From assembly GCA_036279015.1 (NCBI GenBank), contig DASUJY010000067.1:1-26402 (forward strand): a stretch of DNA of 26,402 nucleotides. The letters run 5' to 3'. Below are positions 20,441 to 26,402 of the stretch, one piece after another (within the stretch, counting starts at the first letter, position 1; each line of letters starts with the position of its first letter). The notes beneath the pieces were generated by a model. It searched no databases and was not told the DNA's origin. It saw only the letters and a program-made list of their open reading frames with translations. Source of the DNA: DATEOR01 sp036279015 (GTDB lineage Bacteria > Actinomycetota > Thermoleophilia > Gaiellales > Gaiellaceae). Both the position numbers and the translations under genes were made by a program.

Positions 20441-21382
20441 GTGGACGAGCGGACCCAAGCGGAGGTTCTAGACGTCGCCCGCAGGTACCTGGTCGGGGAG
20501 TCGGCCGACCCCGAAGTCGCCGAGATCACCGTGCCCGAGTTCCACGAGCCGATGGAGGTCTTCAGCGTCGCCTTCCGGGGCGCGGGCTACGAGTTCGAGA
20601 CAGTGGTCGAGTCGTTCGGCCCCGCCGAGATCTCCGGCGATACCGCGAGCGTCCACGCTCGGCAGAGACTCGTCCCGAAGGGCCGAAAGGGGACCGAGCA
20701 GAGCCAGGAGCTCACGATCCAGCTCGTGAACCGCGAGGGCTGGAAGGTCAGGGACCTACTCTTCGAGGGCAGCTCGCTCGCCGCAAGGTGCCACCGGGTG
20801 CTCGTTGAGCCGGCCGAAGCTGAGGGAATCGCCATCCGAGGGTGGGCGCGGGACCAGTCCGACGGGACGGTCTGTGTCGCCCTCCTCGTGCGCAACGACA
20901 GCCAGCGCCGCTGGCGCGTGAGAGGTGCGGGTGCGGTCTGGGAGAAGGGGCGACTCTGGTTTCTGTCGCAGGCCGTGTGGAAGATGCTCTTCCTCGGAAG
21001 CGAAGCGACCCTTCCGCCGGGAATCCAGCTCGGCGCCGTGCTCGCGCCGCCGGCGAAGATCGAGCGGGTCTGGCTCCGGGCATCGCGGCGCGGCAGCTTG
21101 CGGTCGCAGCTCTTCGCGCTCTCCTGGGAGCAGGCGCGACTGGACGCGTCAGCTGTTCCGTTCAAGTGGAACAAGCGCCTTTCGCTCCGCCTCGCTGTGC
21201 GCGCAGTCCCCTTCGTAGGACTCGCCGTCCTGGTCGCAGTCTTCGCCTCCGTCCCGGCGGCGCTCGTCGCCTCGGCGCTGTTCGCTGGCACAGCGGTCCT
21301 GGAGACACACTGGTGCCTCTACCGGCTTAAGCACAAGCTTGCCCGCTTCCGAGCTCAGTCGGCTAGCGTGGGCGGCCGATGA
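20441..21382 (+). CDS. Hypothetical protein with C-terminal membrane hairpin
   Basis: 313 aa from the GTG at 20441. The N-terminal 105 residues have alternating strands and helices ending in SQELTIQLVNREGWKVRDLL, which looks like an NTF2/SnoaL-type cone fold, though I cannot confirm this. The middle (about 110-235) is rich in beta strands with several WxR motifs (for example RRWRVRGAGAVWEKGRLWFL). Two membrane helices follow, about residues 253-285 (AVPFVGLAVLVAVFASVPAA, then LVASALFAGTAVLETHW), and a basic tail. I do not recognise the family. It is the last gene of island 1, 181 bp after the preceding gene. Cargo at the far end of small islands is often linked to defence, but there is no motif here that shows it. 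Confidence 0.7.
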   Translation: MDERTQAEVLDVARRYLVGESADPEVAEITVPEFHEPMEVFSVAFRGAGYEFETVVESFGPAEISGDTASVHARQRLVPKGRKGTEQSQELTIQLVNREGWKVRDLLFEGSSLAARCHRVLVEPAEAEGIAIRGWARDQSDGTVCVALLVRNDSQRRWRVRGAGAVWEKGRLWFLSQAVWKMLFLGSEATLPPGIQLGAVLAPPAKIERVWLRASRRGSLRSQLFALSWEQARLDASAVPFKWNKRLSLRLAVRAVPFVGLAVLVAVFASVPAALVASALFAGTAVLETHWCLYRLKHKLARFRAQSASVGGR

Positions 21383-21500
21383 CGAGGTTCCTCATGGTGT
21401 AGCGGCGCGGTGCTCAGGCGGCCGGTTCGCGTCTGCGGAAGGACGGCGGGACGTTGCCGTTACCCGTGCCCGCCGCAACAGAAGAGCCGGTTCTCCACGA
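21383..21500. other. Gap at the right end of island 1
   Basis: No gene is seen. The 16-mer TGCGGAAGGACGGCGG at 21434-21449 is also present at 16349-16364, just before the promoter of the small zinc gene at the left end. Together with the 65-bp repeat this shows that the two ends of the island share sequence. Confidence 0.4.
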
Positions 21501-21565
21501 TTCCGCTCAAGACCGCCAGAATCCGCCCTCTCGGGCGTAAGTCTTCCCCAAATCCTTCCCCACAC
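21501..21565 (+). repeat. Right copy of the island-end repeat
   Basis: This is the partner of 16211-16275 (48 of 65 identical, no gaps). It keeps the tandem motif: CTTCCCCA starts at 21543 and 21555, a 12-nt period as in the left copy. It lies 29 nt inside the right att core. The same orientation at both ends fits two arm regions of one attP. Confidence 0.6.
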
Positions 21566-21594
21566 GAGAGAAACTCCCTGCAAATCGACTAGTT

Positions 21595-21645
21595 AGCACC
21601 AGCTCGACAAGCTGGGGGTCACTGGTTCGAGCCCAGTACCGCCCA
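21595..21645 (+). repeat. Attachment site copy 2 (junction between island 1 and island 2)
   Basis: A 51-nt perfect copy of the tRNA-Val 3' part. The 5' half of the tRNA is missing, so it makes no tRNA. It is both the right junction of island 1 and the left edge of the second segment. Confidence 0.92.
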
Positions 21646-21655
21646 TCGCAAAAAG

Positions 21656-21672
21656 CCCCGCTAATAGCGGGG
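21656..21672 (-). terminator. Hairpin just after att copy 2
   Basis: CCCCGC (21656-21661), loop TAATA and GCGGGG (21667-21672). On the leftward strand the stem is followed by C and TTTTT, so it is a classical intrinsic terminator in that direction. Confidence 0.6.
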
Positions 21673-21878
21673 TGTCCGTAGGCGCTTGGTTCTTGAACGA
21701 GCACCTACGAACCCCCAATGTCAGCACCATGTCGGCCGTCCCTGGAAGGCGCCGAATCTTGCCTTTCGATTCGTGCTTGCAGATCATCTCGGTGCATCGC
21801 TTTCGAATTCCTCCATAGACATCCAAGGAACCACAGGAGACGAGAGCGCGCCGGTAGGCCGCGGTGTGAGGGTGAGCA

Positions 21879-21910
21879 CAGAGGAGGCCCGCAAGCGAGG
21901 GCCTCCTCTG
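21879..21910 (-). terminator. Strong hairpin after the ABM-like gene
   Basis: CAGAGGAGGCCC (21879-21890) and GGGCCTCCTCTG (21899-21910) form a perfect 12-bp stem with an 8-nt loop, 27 nt past the stop of the leftward gene. No T-tract follows. Confidence 0.6.
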
Positions 21911-21937
21911 GTGCGTCGAGCGGTCTTGCCTGGACTG

Positions 21938-22246
21938 TTACGCCCCCGCCTTCATCTCCTCGACGATGACCTTGCCGCCCGTGATCTTGGGCGGATTCGG
22001 AAGAATCTGCTCGAGCTTCTCCTCGCGCAGCCACTCGGCCACGACGCGGGTCGACTCGTCGGCGTGCGCCGAGGTGTCGTAGAAGTTGACCGAGCTCATG
22101 ACGCCGTTCTCGGCCTCGATGAGGAAGTAGCCGTTGAAACCGTCGAGCTTCCTGAGGCGTGGGGTCAGGCTCTCGCCGACCTTGCGTGTCAGCTCGTCGG
22201 TGCGCTTTGCGTCGATTCCTTCGTAGCGCCTCACGATGGCATGCAT
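21938..22246 (-). CDS. ABM-like dimeric alpha/beta-barrel protein
   Basis: 102 aa from the ATG at 22246, with TTGGAG about 7 nt before it. The start MHAIVRRYEGIDAKRTDELT, followed by KVGESLTPRLRKLDGFNGYF and VMSSVNFYDTSAHADESTRV, fits the ferredoxin-like barrel of antibiotic biosynthesis monooxygenase (ABM)-type proteins: first strand with R/Y, a helix, GFxGYFLI on strand two, and a conserved helix before AEWLREEKL. Many such proteins are small, dimeric and of unknown substrate. The longer frame upstream (to 22471) lacks support. It is a single gene with its own hairpin and the best conserved gene of the second island segment. Confidence 0.8.
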   Translation of the reverse strand: MHAIVRRYEGIDAKRTDELTRKVGESLTPRLRKLDGFNGYFLIEAENGVMSSVNFYDTSAHADESTRVVAEWLREEKLEQILPNPPKITGGKVIVEEMKAGA

Positions 22247-22566
22247 GTGGTGCTCCAATCTGTTGGTCCAAGGACTTAAGGACTCGGGACGAGCCCTTCT
22301 AGGGCACTCGGGCCAGATGAGACAGTCGAAGAGGAGTCTTGGAGCCTCTGCGGCTTCCGCGCTCGGCCTTCCGCGCAGAACCAACATAGCCGCGATTTTG
22401 TGCCACCGTTGACAACTGACCGCCGGCGCGCGGAAACGCAAGAAGGACGACCTCGCAGTGGGGGTTGTCACGTTCCGCGCGTTCCCCGCGGTGAAGACAC
22501 CGATCGCTCACCGACCTTTCTGTCCCTCCTGGCCAGTCTGACCGCTAGGGCAGCAAGCAAAAAAGG
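22247..22566. other. Non-coding stretch upstream of the ABM-like gene
   Basis: 320 bp without a convincing gene on either strand. It should contain the leftward promoter of the ABM-like gene; I see no clear boxes. The right end has an A-run (AAAAAAGGATGG) that gives a Shine-Dalgarno-poor start for the next small gene. Confidence 0.4.
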
Positions 22567-22701
22567 ATGGAGAGCAAGGGCCTCCCCAAGCTACTTAAGC
22601 GCGTCAATGAGCGCATCTGCGAGCTTCGAGCCGACTCGTTAGACGCTGACGCTGAGTTCTTCTGCGAGTGCGGGCAACGAAATTTGCGCAGAGTGGATTG
22701 A
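22567..22701 (+). CDS. Tiny CxC protein, possibly a truncated gene
   Basis: 44 aa from the ATG at 22567 to the TGA at 22701. The sequence contains KRVNERICELRADSLDADAE and FFCECGQRNLRR. The NERI...FxCECG pattern recalls short actinobacterial proteins in which FVCECGDPxC follows an NER helix, but in those the chain goes on for 30 or more residues with a second Cys, which is absent here. It may therefore be a cut-off gene or a true small protein. No neighbour helps with a function. Confidence 0.35.
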   Translation: MESKGLPKLLKRVNERICELRADSLDADAEFFCECGQRNLRRVD

Positions 22702-22835
22702 GCTCACCCCGCGGGCATATCTGCTGGGGAGGGGGCTCTTCCTTCTTGCGCCCGGTCACGAAAGTCCACGCGCGGAGCTCCCCCTCCCGCTGAGAACGTG
22801 ACCACCTCTCGTTCTTCGCTCCGAGGAGTGAGGAA

Positions 22836-23210
22836 ATGACTCTCACTTACGGGCGTGCCTGGACGACTTACGACGTGACGAGTCATGGTGACGGCTGTGC
22901 GAGCGTTCGCGTGCAGACCGCAACGGAACTCGCAGGAGGCGTTCCCGGTCGGCGCGACGAAGCGAGGCTGAAATTCGACTCACTCGAGCAGGCGCTTGTT
23001 TTGACCGCACATCAAGAATCAGCGCCGCAGGGGGTCATCGTGACGGAGGCTCGACGGAGAAGAGCTCATCGGCTGCAAGCGTGGACACTCGAGCCCGATT
23101 CCCATGCTCGAGGCGGCGTCTCCCTTCGATGGCAAGACGCCACAGGGCTTGAAACAGCTAGAGTCGTCTCACTGGCTCTGCTCTCAGAATCCGGCCCAAA
23201 GCCCGCATAA
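22836..23210 (+). CDS. Orphan protein of unknown function
   Basis: 124 aa from the ATG at 22836, with GAGGAGTGAGGAA directly before it as a ribosome-binding site. The chain has several strand-like segments (ASVRVQTATELAGG, GVIVTEARRRRAHRLQAWTL, GGVSLRWQDATGLETARVVS) and no signal peptide, membrane helix or known motif. Codon bias to G/C at the third position is weaker than in the core genes. It could be a recent acquisition. I do not recognise it. Confidence 0.5.
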   Translation: MTLTYGRAWTTYDVTSHGDGCASVRVQTATELAGGVPGRRDEARLKFDSLEQALVLTAHQESAPQGVIVTEARRRRAHRLQAWTLEPDSHARGGVSLRWQDATGLETARVVSLALLSESGPKPA

Positions 23211-23565
23211 GAAGAACACCGACGCGCTGGTGGCGCGCGAGGCGGAGGAGCTTTCGGCGAACAGATTCGCCTGCAGGGCCAGCCTCTTCGTTGCCCGGAG
23301 CGCGCCCCTACGGGTGGACGGCCCAGACATCCTCGGCTCGGCACGCTAGGACCGGAACGTTCGAACCGTACGATCATTGGCGCTGTGCAGAGTCATGAGC
23401 GGCTCATTACGCCAGCAAGCCTGATGCCGTGCGGGTGGTAGACTTGGTTTGCGCTTCTGTTGAAGAGTCTCCTCGTCTACAGGCGAGCGTGACCGCCGGA
23501 CGAAAGCAGTCCTTCTACTTACTTGTAGCGGCTCGGTCAGCAGGGCACCCACGAAGGAGGCCACG
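23211..23565. other. Non-coding stretch before the small DYQAILV protein gene
   Basis: 355 bp. An open frame (23104-23349) overlaps the end of the preceding gene in another frame and looks like chance. TAGACT at 23439-23444 could be a -10 box, which would leave a leader of about 115 nt before the ATG at 23566. In that leader, CTAC-N5-GTAG (about 23515-23527) is a small palindrome. No known RNA motif is seen. Confidence 0.35.
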
Positions 23566-23853
23566 ATGGCCACCACCGTTCCCGGTTTGCCGACCCCAGT
23601 TTCTAATGGCGGCGTGACGACGCGGAAGGCGCCTGATGAGCGAAAAGAAGCCCTTGGGCGGGCCGTGCAGAGACAGGTTTCTCTGGGTGCGCGAGTTGAA
23701 TCGCAGGCTGATTATCAGGCGATCCTCGTGACGGGGCATCGACCGAATCACCTTCTCCAGCTCGTGACCTTGGGTCTCTGGGGCGGTGAACACCGGACAT
23801 CGGTGAGCGTGGACGAGTCGGGGAACACGAACATTCAGAAGCTTTCGCGGTAA
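23566..23853 (+). CDS. Small protein with shortened RVESQ..NHLL..GGE domain
   Basis: 95 aa from the ATG at 23566, with a good AAGGAGG 5 nt upstream. Residues 1-40 are polar and basic. Then come RVESQADYQAILVTGHRPNH, LLQLVTLGLWGGEHRTSVSV and DESGNTNIQKL. This pattern occurs in a family of small actinobacterial proteins, RVESQ...AVxVxGxxxNHLLHLxLxxxTxGLWxxVWxxxxxxGGEKR, in which a membrane hairpin lies between NHLL and GGE. Here that hydrophobic stretch is about a dozen residues shorter, so a single or no membrane crossing is left. The function of the family is unknown to me. It lies 12 bp before the LPG-synthase-type gene, so the two are probably cotranscribed. Confidence 0.65.
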   Translation: MATTVPGLPTPVSNGGVTTRKAPDERKEALGRAVQRQVSLGARVESQADYQAILVTGHRPNHLLQLVTLGLWGGEHRTSVSVDESGNTNIQKLSR

Positions 23854-23865
23854 AGGGTTTCTGAA

Positions 23866-24903
23866 ATGGTCTCAGCCCGTCCCATGGGCAGTGTGAGCCG
23901 ACCCGCAATCGACTGGCGCGGCGCCCGCTTTGGCCCGCATCGTTGGAGGGTTCTCGGTGGACTCGGGCTCTCTCTTGGCTCGCTGGCGGCGTGCGTGCTC
24001 CTCGCCCGACACCTGACCGATGCGAGTTGGCCCCTGGACGGCGCACGCGTCTTCCTGGTCTTCCTCGCCGGAGGCTTGTATCTGGCCAGCTTCGGGTTTC
24101 GTGCGTTCGGATGGCAACATCTGTTCCCTCGCCGCGAGCGCCCCGACGGGGCTCGGTGTCTCGCCTCTTGTGGGGCGGCCGCTGCCAGTGGGGTCGTCCT
24201 GCCATTTCGGCTCGACTACGTTGTGAAGATCTTCACTCTGCGCAGGCTGGGCGGAGTGACGCTGGGTCTGAAGACGATTGGCGTCTCGATCGTCGCTCTC
24301 GGCATGGTCGACGCGGTGGCGATGCTCCCCTTGGCTACCTACGCCCTCGCGGCGTCTGGGCCGGTTCTCCGCGCGCCGATGGTCGTCGTCGTCCTCTTCT
24401 GCATCGGCTGTCTTGCAATTCTCGCGCTGGGACAGCGGGTTTCACGACTCCCGCTCATCGGACGCTCCGACCGCCTCCACGCCGTCTACCGGCGCGTTGC
24501 GGAAAGTACCCGCCTCTCGCGGCCGACGCTCGTCGCGGGCCTGCTCCTTCTCGGCTGTTGGATTTCGCGCGCTCTCGGCAGCGCCTTCCTGCTGAGTTCC
24601 CTCGGCGTCGGCTTCTCGCCGACACTTGCGCTGATCGTCCTGTGCGTGAGCGCCGCGACGTCGATACTTCCCATCACGGCTGGCGGAGCCGTCGCCGGCA
24701 TGGGGACCACGGCGGGTGTGCTCTTCGCGCTCGGCGTCTCGAAGAATGTCGCGCTCAACTTCTCGCTTGCGTCCGGGCTCCTGCTGACCAGCGCGGCGCT
24801 CACCGCGGCAGCTCTGGGACTTTGCGGTTCGCTTCTTCTCACGCTCCGTGCGCGCCGGGCGCTCGGACCCGCTTATCTGGGAGCGAGAGCCGCTCCAGCA
24901 TGA
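23866..24903 (+). CDS. LPG-synthase-type TM protein (UPF0104-like)
   Basis: 345 aa from the ATG at 23866 (an ATG at 23884 is also possible). About seven to eight hydrophobic segments are spread over the chain, starting with VLGGLGLSLGSLAACVLLAR at residues 29-48. The order, with GVVLPFRLDYVVKIFTLRRL near residue 110 (the P.R.gE-like loop) and SILPITAGGAVAGMGTTAGV near residue 270 (the P.tPGg.G-like loop), matches the membrane flippase part of lysylphosphatidylglycerol synthases and related DUF2156-less proteins. There is no tRNA-dependent transferase domain. Relatives include possible lipid transporters or flippases. The usual E in the first loop is Asp (LDY) here. It follows the small protein gene at 23566 closely. 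Confidence 0.78.
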   Translation: MVSARPMGSVSRPAIDWRGARFGPHRWRVLGGLGLSLGSLAACVLLARHLTDASWPLDGARVFLVFLAGGLYLASFGFRAFGWQHLFPRRERPDGARCLASCGAAAASGVVLPFRLDYVVKIFTLRRLGGVTLGLKTIGVSIVALGMVDAVAMLPLATYALAASGPVLRAPMVVVVLFCIGCLAILALGQRVSRLPLIGRSDRLHAVYRRVAESTRLSRPTLVAGLLLLGCWISRALGSAFLLSSLGVGFSPTLALIVLCVSAATSILPITAGGAVAGMGTTAGVLFALGVSKNVALNFSLASGLLLTSAALTAAALGLCGSLLLTLRARRALGPAYLGARAAPA

Positions 24904-25275
24904 GGCCGTGAACGCCTCGTAAGCCCTCGAAATAGAAAAAGCTGTTGGGCCGGATACTGTGTGCGCGCGGTAAGCGCTACCGGGCTCACGTCGCTTGCGG
25001 TCACGCTGCCTCTGGGGGAGGTCGAGCATGACCGATGCCGATCCCTTGTCGAGAAGCTTCTCGATGAGCTCTACGAACGCGTGCGGATCCTCAAAGCGTG
25101 TCCCTGGGTCGAGTCCAGCGGTCTTGAGGATTCTCTATCGCCTTGGACGCGCCGATCTATCCACCTCGCCCATACCTCCTGGCCTTCTCGTCTGCCTCCG
25201 ATTTCCACTCTGGCCAGGCCGGGCCTCTCCTTTACGCTCGCTGGAAGTCTGCCTACTCGGCGTAGAATCGCTGAG
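24904..25275. other. Non-coding stretch with the promoter of the coiled-coil gene
   Basis: 372 bp. The frame of the next gene is open back to 24961, but its upstream part has no recognisable protein character and the leaderless promoter at 25263-25268 argues against it. TACTGT at 24955-24960 is another possible -10 box. No repeats or RNA features are seen. Confidence 0.35.
25263..25268 (+). promoter_or_regulatory. Candidate leaderless promoter of the coiled-coil gene
   Basis: TAGAAT ends 7 nt before the GTG at 25276, the same box and spacing as before the CinA-like gene. Confidence 0.4.
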
Positions 25276-25500
25276 GTGACGGCAAGAGAGGACATAGCGA
25301 CCGTCGCCCGCCAGTTGGCGGCGCTCACACAGACCGTCGAGGAGATGGCAGGTCAACTCAAAGAGGTTCGCGAACGCGCTGAGAACGAGCGAGAGCGAAC
25401 GGACGTCCAGCAAGAGCGCATCGACCTCGCGGCGCGGGAACTGTCTGATGTCAGTGACCGTCTGCAGGCTGCCGCAAACGCGCTCCGCGAGTCAATTTGA
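25276..25500 (+). CDS. Short coiled-coil protein
   Basis: 74 aa from the GTG at 25276. Nearly the whole chain is one heptad-rich helix: VARQLAALTQTVEEMAGQLK, EVRERAENERERTDVQQERI and ELSDVSDRLQAAANALRESI. It has no Cys, Trp or membrane segment. The start is fixed by TAGAAT at 25263-25268; the in-frame extension upstream to 24961 is not supported. Small coiled-coil proteins like this are found in many actinobacterial islands, but no function can be named. Confidence 0.65.
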   Translation: MTAREDIATVARQLAALTQTVEEMAGQLKEVRERAENERERTDVQQERIDLAARELSDVSDRLQAAANALRESI

Positions 25501-25923
25501 TTGCGCGGCGGGCAACCCCATCTGGGGCTGGGGAGGCTCCGCAGCCGCGGGCGGGAAGAACGCCCCAGCCAGGCGCTAGCGGACAGGTCGACCACCGGCT
25601 GGACGTCTGGGAAAACGAGGGAGGCGGGCTCGCTCGTGAGCCGAAGCAAAGGCCCGACAAAGGGCTGCTGACCATTCCCCGAGAGCGTTGAGCAACTCGT
25701 TGGCTGTCCGCCCTGCAAGGGTAGGGCGTCAGCTCTTCCCAACTGCGTTTCGGAAGGTTGTTCACTGAGGGGCCACTGGACCGCAGTGTCATCGCGGTGC
25801 CAGCAAGCCGCGTTCAAAGCTGACGAAAGCTGTCCTCTCCGTGACGCTGCAAATCGCTTCGTTCCGCGCGGTGTCGACCCTCGTCCTGTCCTGGCGAAGT
25901 CGTTGGCAGGAAGCCGTTGGCAG
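25501..25923. other. Non-coding stretch at the right end of the second island
   Basis: 423 bp with no supported gene. CCCCATCTGGGG near 25515-25526 is a 12-nt palindrome just after the coiled-coil gene and may be part of a terminator. CGTTGGCAGG is repeated directly at 25901-25910 and 25915-25924, touching att copy 3, with a 14-nt period. Confidence 0.4.
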
Positions 25924-25967
25924 GCTCGACAAGCTGGGGATCAGTGGTTCGAGCCCAGTACCGCCCA
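25924..25967 (+). repeat. Attachment site copy 3 (diverged right junction)
   Basis: 44 nt match the tRNA-Val 3' segment (16102-16145) except for two changes, GGGGATCAGTGG in place of GGGGGTCACTGG. The second change breaks a T-stem pair, as expected for a copy not under tRNA selection. It marks the old right end of the integrated DNA; the chromosome resumes after it. Confidence 0.85.
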
Positions 25968-25975
25968 TCTGGAAT

Positions 25976-25996
25976 CCCTGTAAATGCAGGGTTTTT
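25976..25996 (+). terminator. Probable original terminator of the tRNA-Val gene
   Basis: CCCTG (25976-25980), loop TAAATG, CAGGG (25987-25991) and TTTTT. It lies 9 nt after att copy 3, where the terminator of the uninterrupted tRNA gene would be. Confidence 0.75.
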
Positions 25997-26033
25997 GTCT
26001 TTTAGACACGCAGCCGGCTGCTCACCCGCGGTT

Positions 26034-26402
26034 TCACGCGAGTTGCTCTGACGAGCGGGGGTTCGCGACCGCGAACGAGCTGCAGGGAGCCGGCTCCCGG
26101 GTTGCCTCTCCGCCTTCGGTCGCAGGCTGCGGGGTCGGGGCACGGAGCAGCGTACCGAGGCCCGCCGCAGCCGCCGCGAAGATCGCGCCGACGAAGAACG
26201 CGATGTGGTAGCCGCCGGTGAGGGCCGCGGCCTGGCTGGCTCCGTCGGCCAGGAGCGTGTCGGCCCGGGAAGCGGCCAGGCTCGCCAGCACCGCAAGGCC
26301 GAGCGCGCCGCCCATCATGAACGAGGTGTTGACGAGGCCCGACGCGAGCCCCGCGTCCTTCGGCTCGACACAGCTCATGGCCGCGAGCAGAACAGGATTG
26401 AA
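26034..26402 (-). CDS. MFS transporter (DHA2-type), C-terminal fragment
   Basis: About 122 residues are visible; the start lies beyond the right edge of the window. The segment VEPKDAGLASGLVNTSFMMG, followed by GALGLAVLASLAASRADTLL, is the typical conserved block of 14-helix drug/H+ antiporters of the EmrB/QacA type (GxAsGlxNtxrqxGgalGvAvl). Two further hydrophobic helices follow, with GYHIAFFVGAIFAAAAAGLG the last, and a polar tail of about 35 residues ends at the TGA at 26036-26034. Members export toxic compounds using the proton gradient. The gene faces the island from the chromosomal side and is intact at its 3' end. Confidence 0.88.
   Translation of the reverse strand, partial: FNPVLLAAMSCVEPKDAGLASGLVNTSFMMGGALGLAVLASLAASRADTLLADGASQAAALTGGYHIAFFVGAIFAAAAAGLGTLLRAPTPQPATEGGEATREPAPCSSFAVANPRSSEQLA

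Larger units (their letters stand above)
16095..21645. mobile_element. Integrated genomic island 1 (5.5 kb, tRNA-Val site)
   Basis: The 51-bp direct repeats at both ends define an element of 5,500 bp between equivalent points. It holds, in order: a small zinc-ribbon-like gene, an integrase with a coupled HTH gene (leftward), then rightward an XRE regulator with a nucleotidyltransferase-fold partner, a TacA/TacT-type pair, a small membrane protein and a two-TM hypothetical protein. There are no phage structural, replication or conjugation genes, so it is a small integrative island that would need help to move between cells. The XRE and TA genes would favour its maintenance. The integrase next to the tRNA end is the usual layout. 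Confidence 0.88.
21646..25967. mobile_element. Second island segment in tandem, no integrase visible
   Basis: 4.3 kb lies between att copy 2 and the diverged att copy 3. It has an ABM-like gene, several small orphan genes, a UPF0104/LPG-synthase-type membrane gene, a short coiled-coil gene and four non-coding stretches above 300 bp. No integrase, replication or transfer gene is recognisable. Coding density is much lower than in the rest of the window. The best reading is an older island at the same tRNA that lost its integrase, or a segment once moved by the integrase of another element. Confidence 0.65.

Noticed and set aside
21595..21645. Possible second tRNA-Val gene
   Set aside because: Only the 3' 51 nt are present; the acceptor 5' strand and the D-arm start are missing, so it cannot fold into a tRNA.
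23104..23349. 81-codon + frame after the 22836 gene
   Set aside because: It begins inside the preceding gene in another frame, has no ribosome-binding site and no recognisable features.
24442..25029. Leftward open frame opposite the LPG-synthase-type gene
   Set aside because: The + strand frame has regular membrane helices and family loops; the antisense product is highly charged low-complexity sequence.
25353..25817. Leftward open frame of about 150 codons over the right-end gap
   Set aside because: It overlaps the coiled-coil gene antisense, has no motif and has a Ser/Pro/Arg-rich translation typical of chance frames.
1..26402. CRISPR array or phage structural genes
   Set aside because: I found no regularly spaced repeats and no capsid, tail, portal or terminase-like protein on either strand.

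Overview
The window looks like a chromosome segment from a G+C-rich actinobacterium. The inference rests on third-position G/C bias, heavy use of GTG starts, many overlapping GTGA junctions, actinobacterial-type leaderless promoters (TANNNT 6-8 nt before the start codon), an Eis-like acetyltransferase and a membrane pyrophosphatase. A Thermoleophilia-like lineage is my best guess, but it is an inference from gene style and not from a marker gene.

Region 1 (1-1838): the 3' end of a proton-pumping pyrophosphatase gene; a leftward three-gene cluster (VanZ-like, HAD-like, small helical protein) with overlapping reading frames; and a divergent stand-alone MshEN-type protein. Region 2 (1843-7669): a cobalamin riboswitch followed by seven overlapping genes, btuF-btuC-btuD-cobU-cobT-cobS-cobC. 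They encode corrinoid uptake plus nucleotide-loop assembly, so the operon looks made for scavenging and finishing cobamides; no corrin-ring genes are present in the window. Region 3 (7648-16038): a CinA-like MoCF protein, the PcrA/UvrD helicase, a 166-bp fold-back element, an Eis-like acetyltransferase, an M23 peptidase, a mosaic VOC pseudogene, a secreted protein, an aldo/keto reductase, a two-TM repeat protein and a small membrane protein.

Region 4 (16073-25996) is accessory DNA. A tRNA-Val(GAC) gene at 16073-16145 carries a 51-nt 3' segment that is repeated perfectly exactly 5,500 bp later (21595-21645) and again, as 44 nt with two mismatches, at 25924-25967. This is the footprint of two integrative elements stacked at one tRNA. 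The first element has a tyrosine integrase coupled to a small HTH excisionase-like gene, a divergent XRE regulator with a nucleotidyltransferase-fold partner, a TacA/TacT-type toxin-antitoxin pair, a small zinc-binding protein and two membrane proteins of unknown role. Its two ends share a 65-bp repeat with tandem CTTCCCCA motifs that could be integrase arm sites. The second segment has no integrase and holds small orphan genes, an ABM-like protein, an LPG-synthase-type membrane protein and long non-coding stretches, so it may be a decayed older island.

Region 5 (26034-26402): the 3' end of an MFS transporter gene, read leftward.
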